Assembly: GCF_014649755.1 (NCBI RefSeq)
Contig: NZ_BMTQ01000002.1
Location: 324,761 to 388,760 of the forward strand
Source: Streptomyces litmocidini
Lineage (GTDB): Bacteria > Actinomycetota > Actinomycetes > Streptomycetales > Streptomycetaceae
Reading direction: 5' to 3'
DNA length: 64,000 nucleotides
This document shows, piece by piece, positions 32,406 through 40,500 of the stretch. Numbering within the stretch: position 1 is the stretch's first letter; the number at the start of each line of letters is the position of its first letter. A program made the translations under genes and the position numbers. The notes beneath the pieces were generated by a model. It had not been told where the DNA came from and made no database searches. It worked only from the letters and a program-made list of their open reading frames with translations.

Positions 32406-33422
32406 TCAGCCGGCGAAGGCGTCGCGGACCGCCGCGTACTCACGCGTCCACCAGACCGCCAGGGCCGACACCGCGGGGAACTGCGGGTCGGCCCGCCGGT
32501 CGTGCAGCTGGTAGCGCCAGCGCAGGGTCCAGAAGTCGTTGAGCCGCTCCCACCACACCCGGTGGGCCGCCGCGGCCAGCTCGGCGCCGTCCGCGCCCGT
32601 CGCCCGCCGGTACGCGCGCGCGTACGCCCGCACCTTCTCCAGGGCCAGCTCCCCCTCCGGACGTACGAAGAAGATCGCGGCGGCCCTGACCGCCTCCTCG
32701 GCCCTGGGGCGGACCCCGAGCCGGTCCCAGTCGACGATCGCGGCGGGCTCCGCGCCCCGGTACAGCAGGTTCAGCGGGTGGAAGTCCCCGTGCACCCAGC
32801 CGGCGGCGGAGGCGGGCGGCGGCCGGTGGTGGGCGTGCTGCGCGAGCAGCCTGCGCCGCTCCCTGAGCCGGTGCTCGGCGAGCGCGTCGAAGCTGTCGCG
32901 GGGGCGGTGCGCGCGGGCGAGGCGGAGCAGCTCCTCGATGGCCCGGAAGGTGTCCTCGGGGCGGGCGCTCTCGTGCTCGCCGCCCGGCGGCGGGGACTCC
33001 ATGACCTGCTCCAGGCAGGTGTGGACGCGGCCGAGGAGGGTGCCGAGGCGGCGGGAGCAGCCGGTGGAGAGCTGGGCGCCGTCGCGGTGGCGGCCGTCGA
33101 CCCAAGGGTGCAGGGCGTAGCAGTGTCCGCCGACGAGGGCGACCGTGCGGCCCCGGCCGTCGGGGAGCGGCGGCGCCACCGGCAGGCCGAGGGCGTGTAA
33201 GCGCTGGGTGGCGCGGTGCTGACGGGTGATGGTGGCCCGGTCCGAGGTGGGGGCGTCCAGGTGCTGCTTGAGGAAGTACGCCCCGCGGGTGGTGGAGAGC
33301 CGGTAGCCGCGGTTGAGCAGGCCCTCGGTCACGGGGACGCAGGAGAGGGGTTCGCCCACGTCCGTGTAGCGGCGCAGGAGGGGGCGCAGGGGCGGAGCGT
33401 GGGGTGCAGATGAGCGCGGCAC
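32406..33422 (-). CDS. Aminoglycoside-phosphotransferase-fold kinase of unknown substrate
   Basis: A 338-residue APH/ChoK-like protein. The nucleotide-binding region has GLLNRGYRLSTTRGAYFLKQH with the conserved Lys near residue 52. The catalytic loop is WVHGDFHPLNLLYRG near 210 (HxDxxxxN), followed by the metal-binding IVDWDRLG. The family includes antibiotic kinases, homoserine and choline kinases and many uncharacterised proteins, so resistance should not be assumed. It ends 16 bases from the PPOX gene's start region on the same strand. Confidence 0.88.
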   Translation of the reverse strand: MPRSSAPHAPPLRPLLRRYTDVGEPLSCVPVTEGLLNRGYRLSTTRGAYFLKQHLDAPTSDRATITRQHRATQRLHALGLPVAPPLPDGRGRTVALVGGHCYALHPWVDGRHRDGAQLSTGCSRRLGTLLGRVHTCLEQVMESPPPGGEHESARPEDTFRAIEELLRLARAHRPRDSFDALAEHRLRERRRLLAQHAHHRPPPASAAGWVHGDFHPLNLLYRGAEPAAIVDWDRLGVRPRAEEAVRAAAIFFVRPEGELALEKVRAYARAYRRATGADGAELAAAAHRVWWERLNDFWTLRWRYQLHDRRADPQFPAVSALAVWWTREYAAVRDAFAG

Positions 33423-33437
33423 TCCGCAGATGTTAGA

Positions 33438-34169
33438 TCACGCTGCGTGGTGGAGGCGTCGCTCCACGGAAGGGTGCCCGGGACGGGCCTCGCGACGGTG
33501 CTCGGAACCGGCCGGGGGGCGAGCCCCGGGGCAGGTGTCGGGGGCGGCTTCGGGCTCGGCCTCGGGGCAGGTGCCGGGGACGGCCGCGGGCTCGGCCTCG
33601 GGGGCGTCCTGGGGGCCGGCCCCGACGCCCGTCCCGGAACCGGCCTCGGAAGGCCTCGCGCCGGACGCCCCCGCGGCGGCCCCCGGGGAGGGCCCTGAGG
33701 GGCTCTCGAAGGCGCTTCCGGCCGAGCCCTCCGCCGGACCCTCTGCAGGCGCCCCGCCCTGTGTTCCAGCCTCCGCGCGCCCGCCGTAGTCGAGCTCGTG
33801 GACCGTCACGAACTGTGGCTCGATCCGCAGGAACACCGGGGTGAAGGGCTCGCCGTCCACCCGTACGGGCTCGGGGCCGAAGGCCGCCCGTTCCTCCGGC
33901 GTCGGCTCGACGACCTCGGCCGTGCCCGTGAACTGGACGGACCAGAGGTGGTCGGCGCCGGAGTCGCAGTTGTCCGCGCCGTACGCGACCACGCTGCCGT
34001 TGCAGGCGCGGTGGTAACCGAGGCCCCGGTGCATCCGGAGCAGGACGCGGCCGTCGGCCACGACGTGGCGGGCGGGGGCGACGAACGGCATCGCCCGCAT
34101 GCTCGTCGCCACCCGGCCGTACGACACGCGGCTCAGCAGCTCGATGGCGCGGATCTTGTCGGAGGACAT
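33438..34169 (-). CDS. PPOX-family flavoprotein with long low-complexity tail
   Basis: A 243-residue protein starting at the ATG at 34169. Residues 1-135 are a pyridoxamine-5'-phosphate-oxidase-like split barrel: RVSYGRVATSMRAMPFVAPARH near 12, VLLRMHRGLGYHRACNGSVVAY near 45 (given here in part) and LWSVQFTGTAEVVEPT near 80, a likely FMN or F420 site. Residues 140-243 are Ala/Pro/Glu/Gly low complexity, including repeated A-P-E-A-E-P-A. Typical family members end near 140-150, so the tail is an unusual extension or an ORF that has lost its original stop. Confidence 0.8.
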   Translation of the reverse strand: MSSDKIRAIELLSRVSYGRVATSMRAMPFVAPARHVVADGRVLLRMHRGLGYHRACNGSVVAYGADNCDSGADHLWSVQFTGTAEVVEPTPEERAAFGPEPVRVDGEPFTPVFLRIEPQFVTVHELDYGGRAEAGTQGGAPAEGPAEGSAGSAFESPSGPSPGAAAGASGARPSEAGSGTGVGAGPQDAPEAEPAAVPGTCPEAEPEAAPDTCPGARPPAGSEHRREARPGHPSVERRLHHAA

Positions 34170-34415
34170 GGTCTCCACTCTCCGCCACCGGCGCCGTGCC
34201 GGAAAAGGGGCCCCTGCCCCGGTTCGAGGGGGTCGTAGGTCCCGAGGACGGATCCCGCCGACCCGCACCGCCGCCACGGGCCCCGGCCCCGGCCCGTCAC
34301 GGGCCCTCGGTCCCGCCCTGCCACGGCCCCCTGCCACGGCCCCCGGCCCCGTCCCCACGCGCCCGGCCCGCCCTGCTGCGGGCCCCCGTCCCCGCGCGCC
34401 CGGGGCCCGCGGGCG

Positions 34416-35075
34416 TCAGTGGCGTTCGGCCTGGAGGCGGGCCACGTACGCCGCCGCCTGCGAGCGCCGCTCCATGCCCAGCTTCGACAGCAGGCTGGAG
34501 ACGTAGTTCTTGATGGTCTTCTCCGCCAGGTGGAGCCGCTCGCCGATGACCCGGTTGGTCAGGCCCTCGCCGATCAGGTCGAGGATCTTCCGCTCCTGGT
34601 CCGTCAGGTTGGCGAGCTTGTCGTCGCCCTTCGGGTTGTTGCCGTCGCGCAGCCGTTCCAGGACCCGGGCGGTGGCCACCGGGTCGAGCAGCGACCTGCC
34701 GGCCGCGACGTCCCGCACCGCGTTCAGCAGTTCGTTGCCCCTGATCGCCTTGAGGACGTAGCCCGAGGCCCCGGCCATGATCGCGTCGAAGAGCGCCTCG
34801 TCGTCCGCGTACGAGGTCAGCATCAGGCACTTGACCGACTCGTCCTGCGAGCGGACCTCCCGGCACACCTCCACCCCGCTGCCGTCGGGCAGCCGGACGT
34901 CGAGCACCGCCACGTCCGGGCGGGTCGCGGGGATCCTGACCAGCGCGTCCGCCGCCGTCCCGGCCTCGCCGACCACCTCGATGTCGTCCTCCACGGAGAG
35001 CAACTCGTGGACCCCGCGCCGGACGACTTCGTGGTCGTCCAGCAGAAATACCCGGATTTTTCCTTCTTCGCGCAC
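34416..35075 (-). CDS. NarL/LuxR-family response regulator (DevR-like)
   Basis: A 219-residue response regulator. The receiver domain (residues 8-125) has the acidic pair in FLLDDHE, the phospho-acceptor Asp in DVAVLDVRLPDGSG near residue 60, and KAIRGNELL with the conserved Lys near 110. The LuxR-type helix-turn-helix (145-210) reads LTDQERKILDLIGEGLTNRVI, then HLAEKTIKNYVSSLLSKLG. It resembles DevR/DosR-type regulators. No sensor kinase is adjacent, so it is an orphan in this window. Its gene is divergent from the second E1/E2 set. Confidence 0.92.
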   Translation of the reverse strand: MREEGKIRVFLLDDHEVVRRGVHELLSVEDDIEVVGEAGTAADALVRIPATRPDVAVLDVRLPDGSGVEVCREVRSQDESVKCLMLTSYADDEALFDAIMAGASGYVLKAIRGNELLNAVRDVAAGRSLLDPVATARVLERLRDGNNPKGDDKLANLTDQERKILDLIGEGLTNRVIGERLHLAEKTIKNYVSSLLSKLGMERRSQAAAYVARLQAERH

Positions 35076-35200
35076 CCGGTCAGTCTCACATATTGGGTCT
35101 TCCGGCGCCCGGGGTGCGCGGGATAACGTGCCGGGTGTTCCGACGACGGCGTCGGGCCGTTGTCCATGCTCTGACCAGGGATGAGTCGCCCTTTTCTCGA

Positions 35201-35222
35201 TTTACTTGGAAATCCAAGCAAA
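35201..35222. promoter_or_regulatory. Inverted repeat upstream of the second E1/E2 operon
   Basis: TTTACTTGG (35201-35209) and CCAAGCAAA (35214-35222) form 9-bp arms with one mismatch around AAAT. It lies in an unusually AT-rich patch in the 338-base divergent interval, about 190 bases upstream of the E1 alpha start. The rest of 35076-35413 shows no gene. It is a candidate operator, possibly for an Lrp-type protein such as BkdR, but this is inference. Confidence 0.55.
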
Positions 35223-35413
35223 ATCGCAGGTCAAGTGGGGTTTCGCGGGAATGCCGCGTAATGGGTAACGTGCCTATGACGGCGCTCGCCGGGGCACCTT
35301 TCACGCCCGACTCCGGCCGCGTCGCACCCACCCCGTGCGAAGGTACGGACAAGGCGGAGCCGCACTGGCCTCACCGGCGAACCCGGGGGCCGGACCGACG
35401 GAGGAGCACGCAC

Positions 35414-36598
35414 GTGACCGTGGAGAGCACTGCCGCGCGCAAGACGACGCGACGCAGCAGCGGCACCAAGCGCACCGCAAGCGCGAGCACGAGCACCACC
35501 AAGAAGGCGACGGCCGCCACGGCCTCGGAGCCCGAGCTCGTTCAGCTGCTGACGCCCGAGGGGGAGCGCGTCCAGCACCCCGACTACGACATCGATCTGA
35601 GCGCCGAGGAACTGCGCGGCCTGTACCGCGACATGGTCCTCACCCGGCGTTTCGACGCCGAGGCGACCGCCCTGCAGCGTCAGGGCGAGCTGGGCCTGTG
35701 GGCCTCGCTGCTCGGCCAGGAGGCCGCCCAGATCGGTTCGGGCCGGGCCCTGCGCGATGACGACTACGTCTTCCCGACCTACCGCGAGCACGGCGTCGCC
35801 TGGTGCCGCGGGGTCGACCCGACGAATCTGCTGGGAATGTTCCGCGGTGTGAACAACGGCGGCTGGGACCCCAACAGCAACAATTTCCACCTGTACACGA
35901 TCGTCCTCGGCTCGCAGACCCTGCACGCCACCGGCTATGCCATGGGCATCGCCAAGGACGGCGCGGACTCCGCCGTGCTCGCCTACTTCGGTGACGGGGC
36001 CTCCAGCCAGGGCGACGTCAACGAGTCGTTCGTCTTCTCCGCGGTCTACAACGCTCCGGTCGTGTTCTTCTGCCAGAACAACCAGTGGGCCATTTCCGAG
36101 CCCATCGAGAAGCAGACCCGCGTCCCGCTCTACCAGCGCGCCGCCGGTTTCGGCTTCCCCGGCGTCCGCGTCGACGGCAACGACGTCCTCGCGTGCCTGG
36201 CCGTGACCCGGTCCGCCCTGGAGCGCGCCCGCCGCGGCGAGGGCCCGACGCTCATCGAGGCCTTCACCTACCGCATGGCCGCCCACACCACCTCCGACGA
36301 CCCGACGCGCTACCGCCGCGACACGGAGCGCGAGGCGTGGGAGGCCAAGGACCCGATCCTCCGGCTGAAGACGTACCTGGAGAACGAGGGCCACGCCGAC
36401 GCGGCCTTCTTCGAGGAGCTGGAGGCGGAGAGCGAGGCCCTCGGCAAGCACGTCCGCGAGGTCGTCCGCGCCATGCCCGTCCCGGACCACATGGCGATGT
36501 TCGACCACACCTACGCGGACGGGCACGCGCTCGTCGACGAGGAGCGCGCGCAGTTCGCCGCCTACCAGGAGTCCTTCGAGGGCGGAGAGACCGAGTAA
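35414..36598 (+). CDS. bkdA: 2-oxoacid dehydrogenase E1 alpha subunit (set 2)
   Basis: A 394-residue E1 alpha. The GTG at 35414 (VTVESTAARK) follows GGAGGAG by 7 bases. Residues 1-35 are a basic Thr/Ser/Lys tail unlike set 1. The thiamine motif is GDGASSQGDVNES near residue 192 to FFCQNNQWAISEP. YRMAAHTTSDDPTRYRRD is typical of branched-chain and related E1 alpha. Annotation pipelines often call this set pyruvate dehydrogenase; actinobacterial pyruvate dehydrogenase uses a single-chain AceE, which favours a branched-chain or acetoin-like role. Substrate is not settled by sequence. Confidence 0.88.
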   Translation: MTVESTAARKTTRRSSGTKRTASASTSTTKKATAATASEPELVQLLTPEGERVQHPDYDIDLSAEELRGLYRDMVLTRRFDAEATALQRQGELGLWASLLGQEAAQIGSGRALRDDDYVFPTYREHGVAWCRGVDPTNLLGMFRGVNNGGWDPNSNNFHLYTIVLGSQTLHATGYAMGIAKDGADSAVLAYFGDGASSQGDVNESFVFSAVYNAPVVFFCQNNQWAISEPIEKQTRVPLYQRAAGFGFPGVRVDGNDVLACLAVTRSALERARRGEGPTLIEAFTYRMAAHTTSDDPTRYRRDTEREAWEAKDPILRLKTYLENEGHADAAFFEELEAESEALGKHVREVVRAMPVPDHMAMFDHTYADGHALVDEERAQFAAYQESFEGGETE

Positions 36599-36600
36599 TC

Positions 36601-37581
36601 ATGGCTGTTCAGAAGCTTCCCCTGGCGAAGGCGCTCAACGAGTCGCTGCGCAAGGCCCTGGAGACCGACCCGAAGGTCGTCATCATGGGCCTGGACGTCG
36701 GCAAGCTCGGCGGTGTCTTCCGGATCACCGACGGCCTGCAGAAGGACTTCGGCGAGGACCGGGTCGTCGACACCCCGCTCGCCGAGTCCGGCATCGTCGG
36801 CACCGCGATCGGCCTCGCGCTGCGCGGCTACCGGCCGGTCGTGGAGATCCAGTTCGACGGCTTCGTCTTCCCCGCGTACGACCAGATCGTCACGCAGCTG
36901 GCGAAGATGCGGGCCCGTTCGCTCGGCACCGTGAAGATGCCGGTCGTCATCCGCATCCCGTACGGCGGTGGCATCGGCGCCGTCGAGCACCACTCCGAGT
37001 CCCCCGAGTCGCTCTTCGCGCACGTCGCGGGCCTCAAGGTCGTCACCCCGGCGAACTCCTCCGACGCCTACTGGATGCTCCAGCAGGCGATCCAGAGCGA
37101 CGACCCGGTCATCTTCTTCGAGCCCAAGCGCCGCTACTGGGACAAGGGCGAGGTCGACACCGAGGCCATTCCCGGCGAGCTGCACAAGGCCCGGGTCGCC
37201 CGTGAGGGCACGGACCTCACCCTCCTCGCCTACGGCCCGATGGTGAAGACCTGCCTGGAGGCGGCCGCGGCCGCCGCCGAGGAGGGCAAGTCGGTCGAGG
37301 TCGTGGACCTGCGTTCGATCTCCCCCCTCGACTTCGACACCATCCAGGCCTCGGTCGAGAAGACCCGCCGCCTGGTCGTCGTCCACGAGGCGCCGGTGTT
37401 CTTCGGCTCCGGGGCGGAGATCGCCGCCCGGATCACCGAGCGCTGCTTCTACCACCTGGAAGCCCCCGTCCTGCGGGTCGGCGGCTACCACGCGCCGTAC
37501 CCGCCGGCGCGCCTGGAGGAGGAGTACCTGCCGGGCCTGGACCGCGTGCTCGACGCCGTCGACCGCTCGCTGGCGTACTGA
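36601..37581 (+). CDS. bkdB: 2-oxoacid dehydrogenase E1 beta subunit (set 2), catalytic Glu replaced
   Basis: A 326-residue E1 beta starting 2 bases after the E1 alpha stop. It aligns along its length with set 1 (GGVFRITDGLQKDFGEDR, VEIQFDGFVFPAYDQIV, RIPYGGGIGAVEHHSESPES, FGSGAEIAARITERCFYHLE). At residue 31 the usual MGEDVG motif reads MGLDVG, with Leu (CTG at 36691-36693) in place of the Glu that in characterised E1 beta subunits hydrogen-bonds N1' of thiamine diphosphate and is needed for its activation. The rest of the protein looks intact and under coding constraint, so either activity is altered or the residue is compensated. Confidence 0.9.
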   Translation: MAVQKLPLAKALNESLRKALETDPKVVIMGLDVGKLGGVFRITDGLQKDFGEDRVVDTPLAESGIVGTAIGLALRGYRPVVEIQFDGFVFPAYDQIVTQLAKMRARSLGTVKMPVVIRIPYGGGIGAVEHHSESPESLFAHVAGLKVVTPANSSDAYWMLQQAIQSDDPVIFFEPKRRYWDKGEVDTEAIPGELHKARVAREGTDLTLLAYGPMVKTCLEAAAAAAEEGKSVEVVDLRSISPLDFDTIQASVEKTRRLVVVHEAPVFFGSGAEIAARITERCFYHLEAPVLRVGGYHAPYPPARLEEEYLPGLDRVLDAVDRSLAY

Positions 37582-37594
37582 GGAGAGCACGACC

Positions 37595-39004
37595 ATGACG
37601 ATCCGCGAATTCAAGATGCCCGACGTGGGCGAGGGCCTGACCGAGGCCGAGATCCTCAAGTGGTACGTCCAGCCCGGTGACACCGTCACCGACGGCCAGG
37701 TCGTGATCGAGGTCGAGACCGCCAAGGCCGCCGTCGAGCTGCCGATCCCCTTCGACGGGACGGTCCACGAGCTCCTCTTCCCCGAGGGCACCACGGTCGA
37801 CGTCGGCCAGGTCATCATCTCGGTGAACGTGGGCGGCGGCGCCGAGCCCGAGGCCCCGGCGGCGCCGGCCGTGGCGGCCGCCCCCGCCCAGGAGACGGTG
37901 GCCGAGCCGGAGGCCGCCGAGCCGGAGGGCCGCCAGCCGGTCCTCGTCGGCTACGGCGTGGCCGCCAGCTCCACCAAGCGGCGCGCCCGCAGGACGCCGG
38001 GCGGCGCCCCGGCCCGGGCGGTCGAGGCCGCCGTGCCCGCCCCGGTGGTCCCCGAGCAGCTGAACGGTCACGGTTCCGTGGCCGGCCGCCCGCTGGCCAA
38101 GCCGCCGGTGCGCAAGCTCGCCAAGGACCTCGGCGTCGACCTGGCGACGGTCACCCCGACCGGCCCGGACGGGATCATCACCCGGGAGGACGTCCACGCG
38201 GCGGCCGCCCCGGCGCCCGCCCCGGTCGTCGAGGCCCCCGCACCCGTGACGGCACCGGCCCCGGCGGTGGCGCCCGCCGCGGCGCCGGCCGCGGCGTCCT
38301 CCGCCCGGGAGACCCGTGTGCCCATCAAGGGCGTGCGGAAGGCCACGGCGGCGGCGATGGTCGGTTCGGCCTTCACCGCCCCGCACGTCACCGAGTTCGT
38401 GACCTTCGACATCACGCGCACGATGAAGCTGGTCGAGGAGCTCAAGTCCGACAAGGACATGGCGGGCCTGCGGGTCAACCCGCTCCTCCTCATCGCCAAG
38501 GCCGTCCTGGTCGCGGTCAAGCGCAACCCGGAGATCAACGCGGCCTGGGACGAGGCGGCGCAGGAGATCGTCCTCAAGCACTACGTGAACCTGGGCATCG
38601 CCGCGGCCACCCCGCGCGGTCTGATCGTGCCGAACATCAAGGACGCGCACGCCCAGACCCTGCCCGAGCTCTCGCGGTCCCTGAGCGAGCTCGTCGCCAC
38701 CGCCCGCGAGGGGAAGACGACCCCGGCGGCGATGCAGGGCGGCACCTTCACCATCACCAACGTCGGCGTCTTCGGCGTCGACACCGGTACGCCGATCCTG
38801 AACCCCGGGGAGTCCGCGATCCTCGCGGTCGGTGCGATCAAGCTCCAGCCGTGGGTCCACAAGGGCAAGGTGAAGCCGCGTCAGGTCACCACGCTGGCCC
38901 TCTCCTTCGACCACCGTCTGGTCGACGGCGAGCTCGGCTCCAAGTTCCTGGCGGACGTCGCCGCGATCCTGGAGAACCCGAAGAGGCTCATCACCTGGGC
39001 GTGA
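37595..39004 (+). CDS. bkdC: 2-oxoacid dehydrogenase E2, dihydrolipoyl acyltransferase (set 2)
   Basis: A 469-residue E2. The lipoyl domain has Lys44 in ETAKAAVEL. Ala/Pro linkers flank a binding domain near residues 165-205 (PPVRKLAKDLGVDLATV). The catalytic domain ends with FDHRLVDGELGSKFLADV (HxxxDG near residue 438). It starts 13 bases after the E1 beta stop with a GAGGAG-like site. As with set 1, no E3 gene follows. The operon ends in an 18-bp perfect stem-loop preceded by a parS-like site. Confidence 0.94.
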   Translation: MTIREFKMPDVGEGLTEAEILKWYVQPGDTVTDGQVVIEVETAKAAVELPIPFDGTVHELLFPEGTTVDVGQVIISVNVGGGAEPEAPAAPAVAAAPAQETVAEPEAAEPEGRQPVLVGYGVAASSTKRRARRTPGGAPARAVEAAVPAPVVPEQLNGHGSVAGRPLAKPPVRKLAKDLGVDLATVTPTGPDGIITREDVHAAAAPAPAPVVEAPAPVTAPAPAVAPAAAPAAASSARETRVPIKGVRKATAAAMVGSAFTAPHVTEFVTFDITRTMKLVEELKSDKDMAGLRVNPLLLIAKAVLVAVKRNPEINAAWDEAAQEIVLKHYVNLGIAAATPRGLIVPNIKDAHAQTLPELSRSLSELVATAREGKTTPAAMQGGTFTITNVGVFGVDTGTPILNPGESAILAVGAIKLQPWVHKGKVKPRQVTTLALSFDHRLVDGELGSKFLADVAAILENPKRLITWA

Positions 39005-39019
39005 CGCCCGAGTTGCGTC

Positions 39020-39033
39020 GTTCCACGTGAAAC
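39020..39033. promoter_or_regulatory. parS-like site, 13 of 14 (downstream of set-2 E2)
   Basis: GTTCCACGTGAAAC is identical to the variant at 25469-25482 and one base from consensus parS. It lies 15 bases past the E2 stop, and its last two bases belong to the terminator stem. Confidence 0.75.
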
Positions 39034-39071
39034 ACCCGGGCCGGGGGTGACACCACCCCCGGCCCGGGTGT
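39032..39071. terminator. Terminator of the second E1/E2 operon
   Basis: A perfect 18-bp stem (39032-39049 with 39054-39071) around a 4-nt ACAC loop, followed by CGTCCT. It is one of the strongest stems in the window. Confidence 0.93.
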
Positions 39072-39139
39072 CGTCCTCGTCCCGGACCCCTGTCACGGCC
39101 CTCTGTCCAGGACGGAGGTCCAGGACATCGAGGGGGACC

Positions 39140-39766
39140 ATGTCGGAGTCGCCGGGTCCGCTGGAGCTGGTCGGGGACCGGTGGGTGATCGGGATCCCGA
39201 GCGCCAGGGGGGCACGTGCCTGGTCCTGACGCCGGAAGGCCTGGAACATCACGCGAACGGCGAGGCCGAGCCGCTGGAGGTCGTGCCTGGTCCAGGGTCA
39301 TGGAGCTGGGCATCCGTGCGGCCCCCGGGGCCTGGACGGCCACGCGCGGCGGAGGCGTGCTCCTGGGGGCCACCCAGACGAACGCCCTCGACACGGGCCG
39401 CGACACCGGCTCCGTGCACGCCCTCGTACGGCATCCGTACGACGACCGGGGCGCGCGCTACAGCCATCATCGGCGCACCCGCACGGGGGTGCACGTGTAC
39501 CTGCTGTGCCATCTCGTCGAGGCCGTCTCCCGGGCGAAACCGCTGCCCCTCCTGGGCGACCCGCGACGGCTCGGCGCGGTCGTCGAGCAGGTGGCGCCCC
39601 TGCCGTACCGGCGGTCGTCGGTACGGGCGATACGCGAGATCGTCGAGGCCGCCCGCGTCTGAGCCGGAACCTCCTTCACGACCCGCGCCGGCCCGACGGC
39701 CTCCCGGTGCGCTTCACCTCCGTGCTCGTCGGCGGCGGGGACTCCTACGACTTCCGGCTCCGGTGA
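39140..39766 (+). pseudogene. Frameshifted conserved hypothetical gene
   Basis: An ATG at 39140 with a GAGGGGGACC ribosome site opens a protein beginning MSESPGPLELVGDRWVIGIP, but the frame stops at 39227. The reading continues in a second frame (CLVLTPEGLEHHANGEAEPL), a third frame from about 39284 (WSRVMELGIRAAPGAW to EIVEAARV, stop near 39660) and a fourth segment (LSRNLLHDPRRPDGLP to SYDFRLR, TGA at 39764-39766). Each switch has the same direction, as from single-base losses; the first is at a run of six G near 39208-39213. Third-position GC stays high in each segment. I do not know the function of the intact family. Sequencing error is the alternative. Confidence 0.75.
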
Positions 39767-39825
39767 GGATTCCAGGATGCGGACGTGACTGCCTGTTGCA
39801 CCTCTGTTGTATCTATGCTGTGCGC

Positions 39826-40500
39826 ATGCCCTCAGCGCCCGCCGGTCCCGCCCCCCTGCCCACCAAGCAGCCCCCCGCGGCCGACCGCGTCTACATGCAC
39901 GTCAAGCAGGCCGTACTCGACCGGCGCTACGAGGGAGGGACCCTCCTCACCGAGGGCGAACTCGCCCAGGCCGTCGGGGTGTCCAGGACCCCCGTCCGCG
40001 AGGCGCTGCTCAAGCTGGAGATGGAAGGGCTGCTGAAGCTCTACCCGAAGAAGGGAGCCCTCGTCCTCGCCGTCTCCGCGCAGGAGATCGCCGACGTCGT
40101 CGAGACCCGGCTGCTCGTCGAGGAGTTCGCCGTCCGCCGGGCCGTGCCCGCGCCCGCCATTCTGATCGCCCGCCTCGAAGAGCTCCTGGAGGAGCAGAAG
40201 CGGCGTGCCGGGGCCGGTGACCTCGCCGAGGTCGCCGTCACCGACCGCTGCTTCCACGCCGAGATCGTCAAGCACGCCGGCAACCAGATCCTCGTCCGCC
40301 TCTACGACCAGCTCCGCGACCGCCAGCTGCGCATGGGCGTCGCCGTGATGCAGTCCCAGCCCGACCGCGTCGCCAAGAACATCGCCGAGCACGCCGAGAT
40401 CCTCGACCGCATCAAGGCCGGCGACGTCGAGGGCGCCGCGCACTGCGTCCGCCAGCACCTCAGCTGGGTCAAGGTCCTGGTCCGGGGGGAGGCCCGATGA
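39826..40500 (+). CDS. GntR-family regulator (FadR/FCD subfamily)
   Basis: A 224-residue regulator. The N-terminal winged helix (residues 15-80) has GTLLTEGELAQAVGVSRTPVREALLKLEMEGLL, given here as ELAQAVGVSRTPVREALLKL. The C-terminal FCD-type helical domain has metal/ligand residues in DRCFHAEIVKHAGN near residue 145 and AEHAEILDRIKAGD near 190. The ATG at 39826 lies just after an AT-rich patch (TTGTATCTATGCTG), probably promoter and operator. Its stop overlaps the MFS start (ATGA), so it likely regulates its own operon and the transporter in response to the transported acid. Confidence 0.92.
   Translation: MPSAPAGPAPLPTKQPPAADRVYMHVKQAVLDRRYEGGTLLTEGELAQAVGVSRTPVREALLKLEMEGLLKLYPKKGALVLAVSAQEIADVVETRLLVEEFAVRRAVPAPAILIARLEELLEEQKRRAGAGDLAEVAVTDRCFHAEIVKHAGNQILVRLYDQLRDRQLRMGVAVMQSQPDRVAKNIAEHAEILDRIKAGDVEGAAHCVRQHLSWVKVLVRGEAR

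Noticed and set aside
32406..33422. Aminoglycoside resistance gene
   Set aside because: The APH fold is clear but family members have many substrates, and no resistance-specific motif or mobile context is present.
35414..39004. Pyruvate dehydrogenase complex
   Set aside because: The E1 alpha/beta pair resembles the set-1 branched-chain enzyme, and actinobacteria normally use single-chain AceE for pyruvate; I kept the broader 2-oxoacid call.
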